Source of the DNA: Parvularcula sp039198765
GTDB taxonomy: Bacteria; Pseudomonadota; Alphaproteobacteria; Caulobacterales; Parvularculaceae
NCBI GenBank assembly: GCA_039198765.1
Contig: JBCCTF010000024.1
Coordinates: forward strand, 1 to 30,735
Reading direction: 5' to 3'
DNA length: 30,735 bases
Shown here: piece by piece, positions 7,229 through 15,857 of the stretch
Layout: the number at the start of each line of letters is the position of its first letter
Position numbering within the stretch: position 1 is the first letter of the stretch
The notes under the pieces: model-generated
What the model was told of the DNA's origin: nothing
Database searches by the model: none
What the model saw: the letters and a program-made list of their open reading frames with translations, nothing else
Translations under genes and position numbers: made by a program

Positions 7229-9607
7229 TTACAGTTCGCTCAGTGCCCTGTTGATTACGTCGTCGTTCACGATGTCCGTCTTGCCTGGCGCATCAAGTGC
7301 CCGACCGAATGCCTCGCGCGCTTCGTCGATATCCCCGACCGCTGCAGAAATCACGCCACGGTGGTAAAGGATCTCAGCGTTCGGCGCGTCGGCGCGAGCA
7401 GCGATATCGCTGTAGCGTTTGGCGCTCTGGAGGTCGCCATTGCGATAGAACGCCCAGGCCAGTGTGTCGGCAAAGAACGGCTGATCCGTCCCTTCGAAGC
7501 GCTTTGCGATCTCAAGCGCTGCCGCCTCATCTTCGCCAAGGTCGAGCATGAGCGCTGCGAGGTTGTTAGCAGCAAGGTCGTTGAGGAGGTTGTCGTCAGC
7601 GAGCGACTGCAGCACCTCTTTCGCCTCAACGCGGCGGTTGTCCTGCAAGAACTCGTTCGAGAGAAGAATCCGCAGGTTGCCTGTGATCTCGGCGTTTTCG
7701 ATGCCGGTTGTCAGCGCTTCCATCGCACCTTCCGCGTTACCGCGCGCCAAGCGTGTGTTGTAAAGCGCGAGGTAGAGGCCCTGGCTCGTCGGGAAGGCTT
7801 CGATGCCTTGGCTCACAACAGCTTCAGCGCGCCCAAGATCACCTTGGCTGGCCTCGAATTGGCTCAGCAGCGCGAAAGACTCTGCGCGATCACCGCGACC
7901 GATAGCGGCTTCGAGGAACGTCCGCAGCTCATCGGTGCGCTCCATCTGCGTGAGGGCCTGCGCTTTGATCTGCACACTGGCGAGCTCAGTCTGCGCCTCT
8001 GCCGTCATGCTCTCGATGGTGTCGATCGCGTCCTGCGGTTGTTGTTGCTGTAACTGTGAGGTCGCGAGGATCCGGCGCGCGATTTGGTCTGTTCCGTCTG
8101 CACGGATCAGTGCGCGGGCAACAACTTCCGCCTCGTCGGCTCGGCCTTGTGCGAGGAGGACGGCTGCGCTCTCGCGCTGGACCTGTGCCGTCGCGTCTGG
8201 TGTCTGCGCAAACTGCAGGGTCAGGTCAGCCGCTTCTTCAGCTTTACCGTTCCGGGCCAGCATTCCGCGAAGGGCCTGGAACAACGTCTCGGACAGGCCG
8301 TTGTCGTCGATGGCCTGGCGAAGCTGGGACTCACCAAATTCAGGGCGACCGTCCGCTTCATAAGCGAGGCCCAGAAGGATCTGCGCGCTTTCCTTGGTGC
8401 GCTCAGCGCGAAGAGCGGCCCGAAGGGTTTCAATTGCCGGCTGAACTTCTTCTTGTGCCAGCTGGATTTTGCCCTTGAGGGTCAGAGCGTTCGGCTCGGA
8501 CTCGTCTTCGGCGATCACTTCTTCTGCCAGCGCGAGGGCGGCATCGAAGTTCCGCTCAGCAAATTCGCGCTCACCGATCTGCACCTTGGCCTGGTGGCGA
8601 ACGTTCTGCGATTCGCTCGCAGCGAGTTTGTCGAGTTCAGCCCGGCAGCGCTCGGTGTCGCCCAGCTCGCAGTAATAGGAGGGAAGGGCGAAGAGGAGGT
8701 CTTCGTCCTCGGGATACTTGGCGAGAACTTCGAGAAGCGCAGCTTCGCCAGCTTCTTCACCTTCTTGCAGGCGAACGATGCCGACAAACCGGCCAACCGC
8801 CTGAGCTTTCTCTTCGAGCAAAGGCAGAGCTTGCTCGAGTTGCGAGCGTGCACCGTCAAGGTCACGTTTCGCGGCGAGGAGGAATTCAGCGTAGCGCTCG
8901 CGGTAGAAACCGTTCTCTGGGCTGACTTCAATCAGGCGTGCGAGGCTGGTGTCCATGCCCTCAACGTCTTGGCGACGCTGGGAGAGCAGAAGGCGAACAA
9001 CGAGCAGCGCCTCGTTCTCTGGATCAGCAGCGAGACCTTCTTCGATGATCGTGCCCGCGGTGTTGAAGTCCTCGTCCCGGACATAGCGCGCAGCGAGGAG
9101 GTTCCGGACCTCGGTGTTGTTGGGGTCTTGCTCCAGCGCTTGCTCGAGCACGGTGCTGGCACCATCAAGATCGTTTTGAAGGACCAGCGCCGCGCCCTTC
9201 ACGGTCAGCGCTTCCATGTTGGCCGGCTCATTTTCCAGGACGCGGTCGGAGCGGCGCAGTGCGCGCTCAGGACGACCAGCGAGGAGGTTCAGGCGCGCCG
9301 TCTTCGCCAAGACTTCCATATTGTCCGGCTCAACGTTCGCAAGCCGTTGAAGGAGGCGGAGTTGATCGCCGAACCTCTCTTCAAGCTCGGCGACTTCGGC
9401 AGCGCCGCGCAGGGCCGCCGCATTGTTCTGGTCATTCTCGAGAGCGTTGCGGAACTGAATGCGCGCCCGATCCAGCTCGCCTTCATCGAGGTAAGCCTGC
9501 GCGTTCTCGGTGAACTTTACCGATTTCTCTTCGCTGCTTTCGCAGGCCACGACAGCCAGCGCCAACAGCGAAACCCCAACGCGTTTCCAAGAGTTCGTGT
9601 TCATCAT
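7229..9607 (-). CDS. prsT: PrsT-like TPR-repeat lipoprotein (PEP-CTERM/exosortase type)
   Basis: This is a large periplasm-facing lipoprotein of about 792 residues. The N-terminus is a short signal peptide, NTNSWKRVGVSLLALAVVAC, with the lipid cysteine at about residue 22. The rest is almost wholly tetratricopeptide repeats with recurrent A-x-x-x-L-x-x-x-P spacing (for example GELDRARIQFRNALENDQNN and NDLDGASTVLEQALEQDPNN). This layout matches PrsT of PEP-CTERM/exosortase EPS loci (TIGR02917), though it is shorter than the usual 900 or so residues. Three ATGs in a row (9604, 9607, 9610) follow GAGG; the 9607 codon has the best spacing. The composition is strongly acidic. The partner ATPase lies downstream. 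No exosortase, PEP-CTERM substrate or glycosyltransferase gene is in the window. A generic TPR lipoprotein is the alternative. Confidence 0.75.
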   Translation of the reverse strand: MMNTNSWKRVGVSLLALAVVACESSEEKSVKFTENAQAYLDEGELDRARIQFRNALENDQNNAAALRGAAEVAELEERFGDQLRLLQRLANVEPDNMEVLAKTARLNLLAGRPERALRRSDRVLENEPANMEALTVKGAALVLQNDLDGASTVLEQALEQDPNNTEVRNLLAARYVRDEDFNTAGTIIEEGLAADPENEALLVVRLLLSQRRQDVEGMDTSLARLIEVSPENGFYRERYAEFLLAAKRDLDGARSQLEQALPLLEEKAQAVGRFVGIVRLQEGEEAGEAALLEVLAKYPEDEDLLFALPSYYCELGDTERCRAELDKLAASESQNVRHQAKVQIGEREFAERNFDAALALAEEVIAEDESEPNALTLKGKIQLAQEEVQPAIETLRAALRAERTKESAQILLGLAYEADGRPEFGESQLRQAIDDNGLSETLFQALRGMLARNGKAEEAADLTLQFAQTPDATAQVQRESAAVLLAQGRADEAEVVARALIRADGTDQIARRILATSQLQQQQPQDAIDTIESMTAEAQTELASVQIKAQALTQMERTDELRTFLEAAIGRGDRAESFALLSQFEASQGDLGRAEAVVSQGIEAFPTSQGLYLALYNTRLARGNAEGAMEALTTGIENAEITGNLRILLSNEFLQDNRRVEAKEVLQSLADDNLLNDLAANNLAALMLDLGEDEAAALEIAKRFEGTDQPFFADTLAWAFYRNGDLQSAKRYSDIAARADAPNAEILYHRGVISAAVGDIDEAREAFGRALDAPGKTDIVNDDVINRALSEL

Positions 9608-9697
9608 CATTCGCCTCAAACTGTCCTGACTCTGGACAGGTCCCATCGTGAACGGTTCATGCCGACCTCGGCCTAAAATGCAAAAAGTTTATTGAGG

Positions 9698-9961
9698 TCA
9701 GCTGAAGTCGTAAGCACGTCCATCTTTTTCCCAGTCACCATACCTAGTGGGTTCAGCTTTTCGGTTACCGCCGTCGATTTCTTTCGGCACATCTGACGCA
9801 GCATCGATGGCGGCTCGCCGTGCCCGAGCTTCGCGCAAGGCAGCGATCGCTGTTTCACTGAGCTTCTGACCATTCACGATGAGCGGGATGCCGTCGTCCG
9901 TGGTCGGGACGGGCTCTTCCGCCTCGTCCGGCTTGCTGATTTGTGTATCTTTCTCACTCAT
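9698..9961 (-). CDS. Succinate dehydrogenase assembly factor 4-like protein (DUF1674)
   Basis: This is an 87-residue protein with an acidic, low-complexity N-terminal half and a C-terminal TRYGDWEKDGRAYDFS. The RYGDWE-x-x-GR-x-x-DF tail is the signature of DUF1674/SDHAF4, which in eukaryotes binds flavinylated SdhA and protects it during assembly of succinate dehydrogenase. The bacterial role is presumed similar. The ATG lies in the sequence CAATGAGTG. It is divergent from htpX across a 106-base spacer. No sdh genes are in the window. The family match is secure from the tail; the function is inferred. Confidence 0.85.
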   Translation of the reverse strand: MSEKDTQISKPDEAEEPVPTTDDGIPLIVNGQKLSETAIAALREARARRAAIDAASDVPKEIDGGNRKAEPTRYGDWEKDGRAYDFS

Positions 9962-9978
9962 TGGGCGGTTTTGACCCC

Positions 9979-10007
9979 CTTCACCCAGGCACGCTGCATG
10001 CCCATCT
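9979..10007 (+). promoter_or_regulatory. Possible heat-shock (RpoH) promoter for htpX
   Basis: CTTCACC (9979-9985), a 15-base spacer and GCCCATCT (10000-10007) resemble the sigma-32 elements CTTGAAA and CCCCATNT. The -10 fits at 7 of 8 and the -35 at 4 of 7. It sits 60 bases before htpX, a heat-shock gene in many proteobacteria. Confidence 0.3.
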
Positions 10008-10042
10008 CTCGCTCAAGCCAGTCTGCCATAAAAAGATGGGCA
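9999..10042. repeat. 9-bp perfect inverted repeat in the SDHAF4-htpX spacer
   Basis: TGCCCATCT (9999-10007) and AGATGGGCA (10034-10042) are perfect reverse complements separated by 26 bases. The left arm coincides with the possible RpoH -10, so it could be an operator. If transcription starts upstream, it could also form a hairpin in the htpX leader ending 25 bases before the start. Confidence 0.5.
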
Positions 10043-10067
10043 CACACGTTACGAGCGCATTGGAACG

Positions 10068-10955
10068 ATGAACGCAACACTTCGAACTTTTATTCTCATG
10101 GCGGCGATGACCGCACTCTTCGCGATGATCGGCGGGATCATCGGCGGACGCGGCGGTATGCTGCTGGCTTTCGCCTTCGCCGGGGTGACCAACCTCTTCG
10201 CCTACTGGAACTCCGACAAGATGGTTCTGCGCATGTACAATGCGCGGGAGGTGACGTCCTCTGAGAGCAATCCGCGCCTCCGCCGCTATGCCGATGGCGT
10301 GGCAGGCCTTGCCGCGCGGGCGGATATGCCTTTGCCGCGAGTTTATGTGATTGATCAGGCTCAGCCGAATGCTTTCGCCACCGGAAGGAATCCTGAGAAC
10401 GCTGCGGTTGCGGCCACGACCGGTCTCCTTGATGCGCTGACCGAGGAAGAGGTGATGGGCGTCATGGCGCATGAGCTAGCGCACGTGAAAAACCGTGACA
10501 CGCTGACCATGACGATCACCGCGACCCTTGCCGGGGCGATCTCGGCCCTCGCCAACTTCGCCTTCTTCTTCGGCGGTGCCCGGCGTGAGGGTGCCAACCC
10601 GATTGCGATGATTGCGCTGATGATGATCGCGCCGATCGCGGCCGCCTTAGTGCAAATGGCGATCAGTCGGACTCGGGAGTACGAAGCTGACAAGATCGGC
10701 GCGCAGATCTGTGGTCGTCCGGATTGGTTGGCCTCAGCGTTGGCGAAAATCTCCCGCGGTGTGGCGCGGCATCCGATGCCCCCAGCGGAGCGGGTGCCTG
10801 CATCCGGTCAGCTGATGATCGCCAACCCGCTCTCGGGGAAAAGCTTTCAGAGCCTCTTCTCCACCCACCCGGATATGAACGAGCGCATCCGCCGTCTGAA
10901 CGCCATGGCACCGGGCAGCACAGAGCCTCGCCAAGCCTCCGGCCCTTGGGGCTAG
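10068..10955 (+). CDS. htpX: Membrane-bound zinc metalloprotease HtpX
   Basis: This is a 295-residue M48-family protease of the inner membrane that degrades damaged membrane proteins. Two N-terminal hydrophobic helices (residues about 7-45) are followed by the catalytic HELAH at 135-139, whose histidines bind zinc and whose glutamate is catalytic. A second hydrophobic pair lies at 150-200, and the third zinc ligand is the glutamate of REYEADKIGA near residue 206. The C-terminal SLFSTHPDMNERIRRL is the conserved HP-x-x-x-R-I motif. Length is normal. It is divergent from the DUF1674 gene, a common alphaproteobacterial pairing, and converges on the DUF4282 gene with only 3 bases between stops. 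Confidence 0.95.
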   Translation: MNATLRTFILMAAMTALFAMIGGIIGGRGGMLLAFAFAGVTNLFAYWNSDKMVLRMYNAREVTSSESNPRLRRYADGVAGLAARADMPLPRVYVIDQAQPNAFATGRNPENAAVAATTGLLDALTEEEVMGVMAHELAHVKNRDTLTMTITATLAGAISALANFAFFFGGARREGANPIAMIALMMIAPIAAALVQMAISRTREYEADKIGAQICGRPDWLASALAKISRGVARHPMPPAERVPASGQLMIANPLSGKSFQSLFSTHPDMNERIRRLNAMAPGSTEPRQASGPWG

Positions 10956-10958
10956 CAC

Positions 10959-11390
10959 TTACTCTTTCTCGGTCGTTTCGGCCTCGATCCCATCAGAGCT
11001 CGGCTTTTCGTCGGGCTCTTTTTGTTTGGGCTTGGGTTCTGGCGCGGACGCGTCGTCCACCGGTGAAGGACCACCGACGTTGAGGCCTGAGCTCATGATA
11101 TCGCCTTCGGGCATGTTGCTCTTCAGGTTCTCGCTGATGTCGAAGAGCGCCATGATCACTTCAGCGCCAAGGCGAAGGACCAGCGCCTGGACGAGGAACG
11201 TGAAGGGGATCGTCACCAGCACCCGGAACAGGTTGGCCCAGAAGGCGCCGCCCATGCCGCCAAAGCTCTTGGTCATCTCCCAGGCGTTGGTGACCACGAG
11301 CAAAAACAGCAGCAGATAGAACACGAGGCGCACAAGGCCTCGCCCGTTGCGCTCCTCAAAACTCAGCAGCCTGCCGACCAGCTCGGTCAT
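10959..11390 (-). CDS. DUF4282 membrane protein
   Basis: This is a 143-residue protein with two hydrophobic helices, LVRLVFYLLLFLLVVTNAW (residues about 19-37) and a second around 53-76. The pattern FRVLVTIPFTFLVQALVLRLGAE with a following ALFDISENL fits DUF4282. The C-terminal third is hydrophilic and rich in P, E and K (about 95-143). Function is unknown. It lies 15 bases downstream of polA on the same strand and is probably co-transcribed with it. Confidence 0.8.
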   Translation of the reverse strand: MTELVGRLLSFEERNGRGLVRLVFYLLLFLLVVTNAWEMTKSFGGMGGAFWANLFRVLVTIPFTFLVQALVLRLGAEVIMALFDISENLKSNMPEGDIMSSGLNVGGPSPVDDASAPEPKPKQKEPDEKPSSDGIEAETTEKE

Positions 11391-11405
11391 CGGTTCCTCC
11401 GCGCG

Positions 11406-14207
11406 TTAGTGCGCCTCTTCCCAATTGTCCGCTGCGTTGGCTTCTACCACCAGCGGCACGGACAGATCGGCGACGGGCAGGTGCGCCTGCTCCATCACCT
11501 GCTTGACCACGGCGCAGGTCTCCTCAGCCTCGGCCTTCGGGCATTCAAGGACCAGTTCGTCATGCACCTGCAGCAGCATGCGCGCGGACAGTTTGGCTCT
11601 CTCGAGGGCAGGGGGCACACGGACCATCGCGCGTTTGACGACGTCCGCTGCGGTGCCTTGGATGGGGGCGTTGATCGCCTGGCGCTCCGCGAAGTTGCGG
11701 ATATTCGGCTGCTTCGCACGAATGTTGGCGATGTGTGCCCGGCGCCCGAAGACGGTTTCGGTGAAGCCGTCCTCACGCGCCTTGGCGACGGTGTCATCCA
11801 TGTACTGACGGATGCCGGGGAACTTGGCGAAGTAGCTGTCGATATAGTCCTTTGCCCGCCCGCGCTCGATCCCGAGCCTCGCCGATAGTCCGAATGCGGA
11901 GATACCGTAGATGATGCCGAAATTGATCGTCTTCGCCGACCGACGCAGATCGCTGGATACTTCATCAAGCGGAACACCAAAGACTTCCGATGCAGTGAGC
12001 GCATGGACATCGATACCATCAAGGAACGCACGCCGCAGCTCCGGCACATCTCCGATGTGAGCCAGGAGGCGCAGCTCAATCTGACTATAGTCGGCGGAGA
12101 TGATGACGTTGCCTTTGTCGGCGATAAACGCTCGCCTGATTTTTCGCCCTTCTTCCGTCCGTATAGGGATGTTTTGAAGGTTCGGATCGTTCGACGACAA
12201 TCGCCCGGTGGTTGTTGTTGCTAGAGAGAAGCTCGTGTGCACACGGCCTGTCTCAGGGTGGATCGCCTGACCAAGAGCGTCCGTATACGTGCTTTTCAGC
12301 TTAGACACCTGCCGCCAGCCGAGGATGGCCTTGGGCACTTCATGCCCTTCGTTGGCGAGGTCTTCCAGAATTTCGGCGCCCGTTGCCCAAGCGCCAGTCT
12401 TGGTCTTCTTGCCGCCGGGCAAGCCAAGCTTTCCGAACAGGATCTCGCCGATCTGTTTCGGTGAGCCGAGGTTGAATTTCTCACCTGCCGCTTCGACAGC
12501 TTCATCCTCGAACGCAGCCATCTTTTGCGCGAACTCGGACGAAAGGCGCGCCAGTTCGGCTTGGTCGACCTTGATGCCCTCTTGCTCCATCTTCGCAATG
12601 ACGGGGATGAGGGGGCGTTCGATCCGCTCGTAAACCGTCAGCATACTGTCTTCGATCAGGCGGGGCTTGAGCGTTTGGGCAAGGCGCAGCGTGACGTCGG
12701 CATCTTCTGCTGCGTATTTCGTCGCTTCGTCGATGGGGATTTGGTCGAAGGTCTTCTGGTTCTTACCCTTGCCCGCAATCTCCGTGAACGGAATGCATGT
12801 GTGGCTGAGATGGCGCTCGGCGAGGTCGTCCATCCCGTGTCCGCCCGCGCCGCACTCCAGAACATAGGACATCAGCATGGTGTCATCGACGGGGTCGAGC
12901 CGGGCGCCGTAGCGGGACAGAACGACCAGATCGTACTTCAGATTTTGGCCAACTTTCATCACCGACGGGTTGGTAAAAACAGGCTCTAGGGCAGACAGGA
13001 CCTCGTTTGTGTCAAGTTGTTGCCGATCATCCGCCTGGTCCAGATCAAGACCATCCGTACCATGAATAAGGGGAATATAGGCCGCCTCTCCTGGCGCGGC
13101 GGCAAGGCAGATGCCGACCAGCCGTGCACGCATGGCGTTCAGGCTGTCGGTCTCCGTATCCACGGCCAGAATACCCGTCTCTTCCGCTCGCGCGATGAGG
13201 GCGTGGAGTTCGGCCATATCAAAAATTGGTTTGTAGGCAGATGGATCAATCGCGGCGTTGGCCTTTGGCTTCGCTGCTGCTGCAGGTTCAGCGATACCCC
13301 CGTCGTCACGAATGCGTCGGGTGAGGGTGGTGAATTCCATCTCCTCAAGGAAGGCGATCAGCTTTTCGTGGTCGAAAGGTGCGAGGCCAAAGCCTTCGGG
13401 TTCTTCAATGCCGCCTACATCGGTCTTCAGTGTCACGAGTTCTTTGGACAGGCGCGCATCATCGGCGTGGTCGGTGAGGACTTGCTTGCGCTTCTTCTGC
13501 TTGATTTCATCCGTACGCGACAGAAGTTCTTCGAGGGTGCCGTACTCATCGAGAAGTTGCGCCGCGGTCTTCGGGCCGATGCTCGGGACGCCGGGGACAT
13601 TGTCCGTGCTGTCGCCCATGAGGGCCTGCAGGTCGATCATCTTTTCGGGGCCGACGCCGAACTTTTCGATGACGCCTTCGGTGTCGATGATCTTGTTCTT
13701 CATCGGGTCGAACATCACGACTTTGTCGGTGACGAGCTGGGTCAGGTCCTTGTCGGAGGAGACGATCACGACCTCCGCGCCTTTCGCCTCCGCCTGGCGG
13801 GCGTAGGTGGCGATCAGGTCGTCGGCTTCGTAGCCTTCTTCCTCTATGCAGGGCAGGCTGAACGCCCGGGTCGCATCGCGGATGATGGAGAATTGTGGAC
13901 GCAAGTCCTCGGGTGGCTCGTCGCGATTGGCCTTATACTCCGGGTAAAGATCATTACGGAAAGAATAGCCCGAGTGATCGAAGATCACGGCGAAGTGGGT
14001 TGGCGTGCCGATATGCTCCACCGCTTCATTCTGGGCATCAGAGAGCAGCTTCCACAGCATGTTGCAGAAGCCTGAGACCGCGCCGATCGGCAGGCCATCA
14101 GACTTGCGCGTGAGCGGCGGAAGCGCGTGAAAAGCGCGGAAAATGTAGGCAGAGCCGTCGATCAGATAGAGGCGGCTGTCGTCATTCAGGGGGGCGTTCA
14201 TCGGCAT
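11406..14207 (-). CDS. polA: DNA polymerase I
   Basis: This 933-residue polymerase fills gaps and removes RNA primers. All three domains are present. Residues about 10-300 are the 5'-3' nuclease (YLIDGSAYIFRAFHAL, YEADDLIATYA, GDSTDNVPGVPSIGPKTA). Residues about 330-520 are the 3'-5' exonuclease, with D350 and E352 in AVDTETDSLN, D426 in GQNLKYDLVVL and Y498/D502 in YAAEDADVTLRL, so proofreading looks intact. Residues about 540-933 are the family A polymerase: motif A SADYSQIELRLLAHI, the O-helix RRSAKTINFGIIYGIS and motif C LLQVHDELVLECP. AAGGG lies 7 bases before the ATG at 14207; a second ATG (14201) is possible. The small membrane-protein genes upstream may share its transcript. Confidence 0.97.
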   Translation of the reverse strand: MPMNAPLNDDSRLYLIDGSAYIFRAFHALPPLTRKSDGLPIGAVSGFCNMLWKLLSDAQNEAVEHIGTPTHFAVIFDHSGYSFRNDLYPEYKANRDEPPEDLRPQFSIIRDATRAFSLPCIEEEGYEADDLIATYARQAEAKGAEVVIVSSDKDLTQLVTDKVVMFDPMKNKIIDTEGVIEKFGVGPEKMIDLQALMGDSTDNVPGVPSIGPKTAAQLLDEYGTLEELLSRTDEIKQKKRKQVLTDHADDARLSKELVTLKTDVGGIEEPEGFGLAPFDHEKLIAFLEEMEFTTLTRRIRDDGGIAEPAAAAKPKANAAIDPSAYKPIFDMAELHALIARAEETGILAVDTETDSLNAMRARLVGICLAAAPGEAAYIPLIHGTDGLDLDQADDRQQLDTNEVLSALEPVFTNPSVMKVGQNLKYDLVVLSRYGARLDPVDDTMLMSYVLECGAGGHGMDDLAERHLSHTCIPFTEIAGKGKNQKTFDQIPIDEATKYAAEDADVTLRLAQTLKPRLIEDSMLTVYERIERPLIPVIAKMEQEGIKVDQAELARLSSEFAQKMAAFEDEAVEAAGEKFNLGSPKQIGEILFGKLGLPGGKKTKTGAWATGAEILEDLANEGHEVPKAILGWRQVSKLKSTYTDALGQAIHPETGRVHTSFSLATTTTGRLSSNDPNLQNIPIRTEEGRKIRRAFIADKGNVIISADYSQIELRLLAHIGDVPELRRAFLDGIDVHALTASEVFGVPLDEVSSDLRRSAKTINFGIIYGISAFGLSARLGIERGRAKDYIDSYFAKFPGIRQYMDDTVAKAREDGFTETVFGRRAHIANIRAKQPNIRNFAERQAINAPIQGTAADVVKRAMVRVPPALERAKLSARMLLQVHDELVLECPKAEAEETCAVVKQVMEQAHLPVADLSVPLVVEANAADNWEEAH

Positions 14208-14249
14208 AGCGCAGCCCTTAAAGCGCCGCGCCGCGCCCGTCGACTGTCC

Positions 14250-14339
14250 CTAGCGTTTGGAGTCCTTCGTCATCCAGACGATGAGAAAGAGGCCGGCAAC
14301 AATACCGGTCGCGAGGAACACCGCTTCATTTCCCGTCAT
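14250..14339 (-). CDS. Tiny single-pass membrane protein (29 aa)
   Basis: MTGNEAVFLATGIVAGLFLI is followed by VWMTKDSKR and a TAG stop. The 16 or so central residues are hydrophobic and the tail is basic, as expected of a single transmembrane helix with the C-terminus in the cytoplasm. AGAGG lies 9 bases before this ATG; an alternative ATG at 14348 directly abuts the AGAGG and adds MKA. It starts inside the end of the 60-residue gene upstream, in another frame, and lies 42 bases before polA. I know no homologue. It is short enough to be chance, but the helix, the charge pattern and the Shine-Dalgarno favour a real gene. Confidence 0.4.
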   Translation of the reverse strand: MTGNEAVFLATGIVAGLFLIVWMTKDSKR

Positions 14340-14508
14340 GGCTTTCATCCTCTGTCAGCCGCACAGCGAAAACATAGCATGCGCCTGCAAGGAGCGCGAA
14401 CAGCGCTCGTTGGTCAGCACTAAGTGCCTGAACCGTGAAGGCCGCTATCAAGATGCCGAGCGCAACCTTTTGAAGGGTATCGACATGGAGAGCTCTGCGC
14501 TTGGACAT
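14326..14508 (-). CDS. Small two-helix membrane protein (60 aa)
   Basis: This is a 60-residue protein with a basic start (MSKRRALHVD), two hydrophobic segments (VALGILIAAFTVQAL, residues about 15-29, and ALFALLAGACYVFAV, about 35-49) and an acidic tail. Each segment is long enough to cross a membrane once. The start ATG at 14508 has no clear Shine-Dalgarno. Its 3' end overlaps the 29-residue gene, suggesting coupling. It fills most of the otherwise empty stretch between phaZ and polA. No family is recognised; a chance reading frame is possible. Confidence 0.45.
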   Translation of the reverse strand: MSKRRALHVDTLQKVALGILIAAFTVQALSADQRALFALLAGACYVFAVRLTEDESHDGK

Positions 14509-14546
14509 AACGTGAACATAGGCTCACGCTCTGGCTCGGCAAACCC

Positions 14547-15857
14547 TTAAGCGACGTCCTGATCGCTGACCACGCGGAGGCCGTGGTTGCGGAGGAAGGC
14601 GCGTTCTTCGCCGGTGTCGAACCGTTCGCGGATGAACTTGGCGAGGCGCGGCTGGATTTCGTTCCGCCATTTGGAGCCGTTGAAGACGCCGTAGTGGCCT
14701 GCGCCTTTCTGGATGTAGTCCAGCTGGTCCTTGTCCGGGATGCCGGTGCAGAGATCGTGGGCCGCCTGAGTTTGGCCAATGCCTGAAATGTCGTCGAGTT
14801 CGCCTTCGACGGTCATCAGGCCGATGTCGGTGATCACCGACGGATCGACGATCTTGCCGTGGTGGGTGAACAGGCCGCGGGGGAGCAGGTACTCCTGGAA
14901 CACATCGTGGATGGTCTGGAGGTAGAACTCCGCCGTCATATCGCAGACGGCGAGGTATTCATCGTAGAAGACCTCGTGCTTTTTCGCCGCGAAATCATTC
15001 CCTTGCAGGATGTTGCCGTAGTAATCGATCGAGGCGTTCACGTGCCGCTCCATGTTCATGGACATGAAGCTGAAGAGCTGGATGAAGCCCGGATAGACCC
15101 GCCGCGTGAAGCCTGCGTAGGGCGCGGGCACACTTTGGATCATGTTCTCCTCAAACCATTCGAACGCTTTCTGCTCGGCGAGGAGGTTGGTGACGGTCGG
15201 CGATTTCCGCGCGTCGATGGGTGAGCCCATGAAGGTCATGGAGCGCGGGCGCGCCGGGTCCTCGTCGGCAGCCATCACCGATGCGGCGGCGAGGAGCGGC
15301 GGTCCGGGCTGGCAGACCGCCATAGCGTGGACGCCTGGCCCGATCATCCGCATAAATTCAATGAGATAGTCGATATAGGTGTTGAGATCGAACTTACCCA
15401 TCAGGGTCGGTACGTCGCGGGCATCGATCCAGTCGGTGATGAACACTTCATGACCGGGGAGCATCGCCTCGACCGTCCCGCGGAGGAGGGTGGCGTAGTG
15501 ACCGGACATCGGCGCGACGATCAGAACCCGCGGCTGCGGCTCATCGCCGATCGCCTCGGCAAGGATCGCTGGGTCGCGGCGGAAGCGGATCAACCGGCCG
15601 AAGGGCTTCTCCAGCACGGTCTCGACCGAGATCGGCACTTCAATGCCGTCAATGGTCGTCGTGGGCAGGTTCCACTCAGGCTTCGGATAGCGCCGGGTGG
15701 CCATTTCGAACACGTTATAGCCTGCGGTGAACGCGCGGGCTGGCCAAGCATCGCGATAGAGATTGGCCGGGCTGTTCATGAAGTTGGCCGAAGCGCGCAC
15801 CGCTTGGCGGACAGGTGCCATCAACTGATGGGTTGCCTCATACGCTGAGTAGATCAT
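14547..15857 (-). CDS. phaZ: Intracellular polyhydroxybutyrate depolymerase
   Basis: This 436-residue enzyme belongs to the intracellular PHB depolymerase family (PF06850), which hydrolyses stored PHB granules. The nucleophile is cysteine C182 in MAVCQPGPPLL, equal to C183 of Ralstonia eutropha PhaZ1, in place of the lipase-box serine. Other family segments are LIVAPMSGHYATLLRGTVE, FITDWIDARDVP with D and R, TVEGELDDISGIGQTQAAH with the acid residue, and GAGHYGVFNGSKWR with the catalytic histidine. I chose the ATG at 15857 (MIYSAYEATHQLM), which aligns with family N-termini and has GGAG 9 bases upstream, over an in-frame GTG at 15872. No other PHB gene is nearby. Confidence 0.95.
   Translation of the reverse strand: MIYSAYEATHQLMAPVRQAVRASANFMNSPANLYRDAWPARAFTAGYNVFEMATRRYPKPEWNLPTTTIDGIEVPISVETVLEKPFGRLIRFRRDPAILAEAIGDEPQPRVLIVAPMSGHYATLLRGTVEAMLPGHEVFITDWIDARDVPTLMGKFDLNTYIDYLIEFMRMIGPGVHAMAVCQPGPPLLAAASVMAADEDPARPRSMTFMGSPIDARKSPTVTNLLAEQKAFEWFEENMIQSVPAPYAGFTRRVYPGFIQLFSFMSMNMERHVNASIDYYGNILQGNDFAAKKHEVFYDEYLAVCDMTAEFYLQTIHDVFQEYLLPRGLFTHHGKIVDPSVITDIGLMTVEGELDDISGIGQTQAAHDLCTGIPDKDQLDYIQKGAGHYGVFNGSKWRNEIQPRLAKFIRERFDTGEERAFLRNHGLRVVSDQDVA

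Noticed and set aside
8084..9676. 530-codon open frame on the plus strand opposite the PrsT-like gene
   Set aside because: It is exactly antisense to a strong TPR lipoprotein gene in GC-rich DNA, where long mirror frames are common. Its product shows no recognisable domain.
9958..10029. 23-codon frame MADWLEREMGMQRAWVKGVK... ending in an overlap with the SDHAF4-like start
   Set aside because: The stop-start overlap is tempting, but there is no Shine-Dalgarno and no family match, so it is mentioned only under the htpX leader finding.
13017..14075. 352-codon plus-strand frame opposite polA
   Set aside because: It mirrors the 5' nuclease and exonuclease domains of an intact polA and has no family features.
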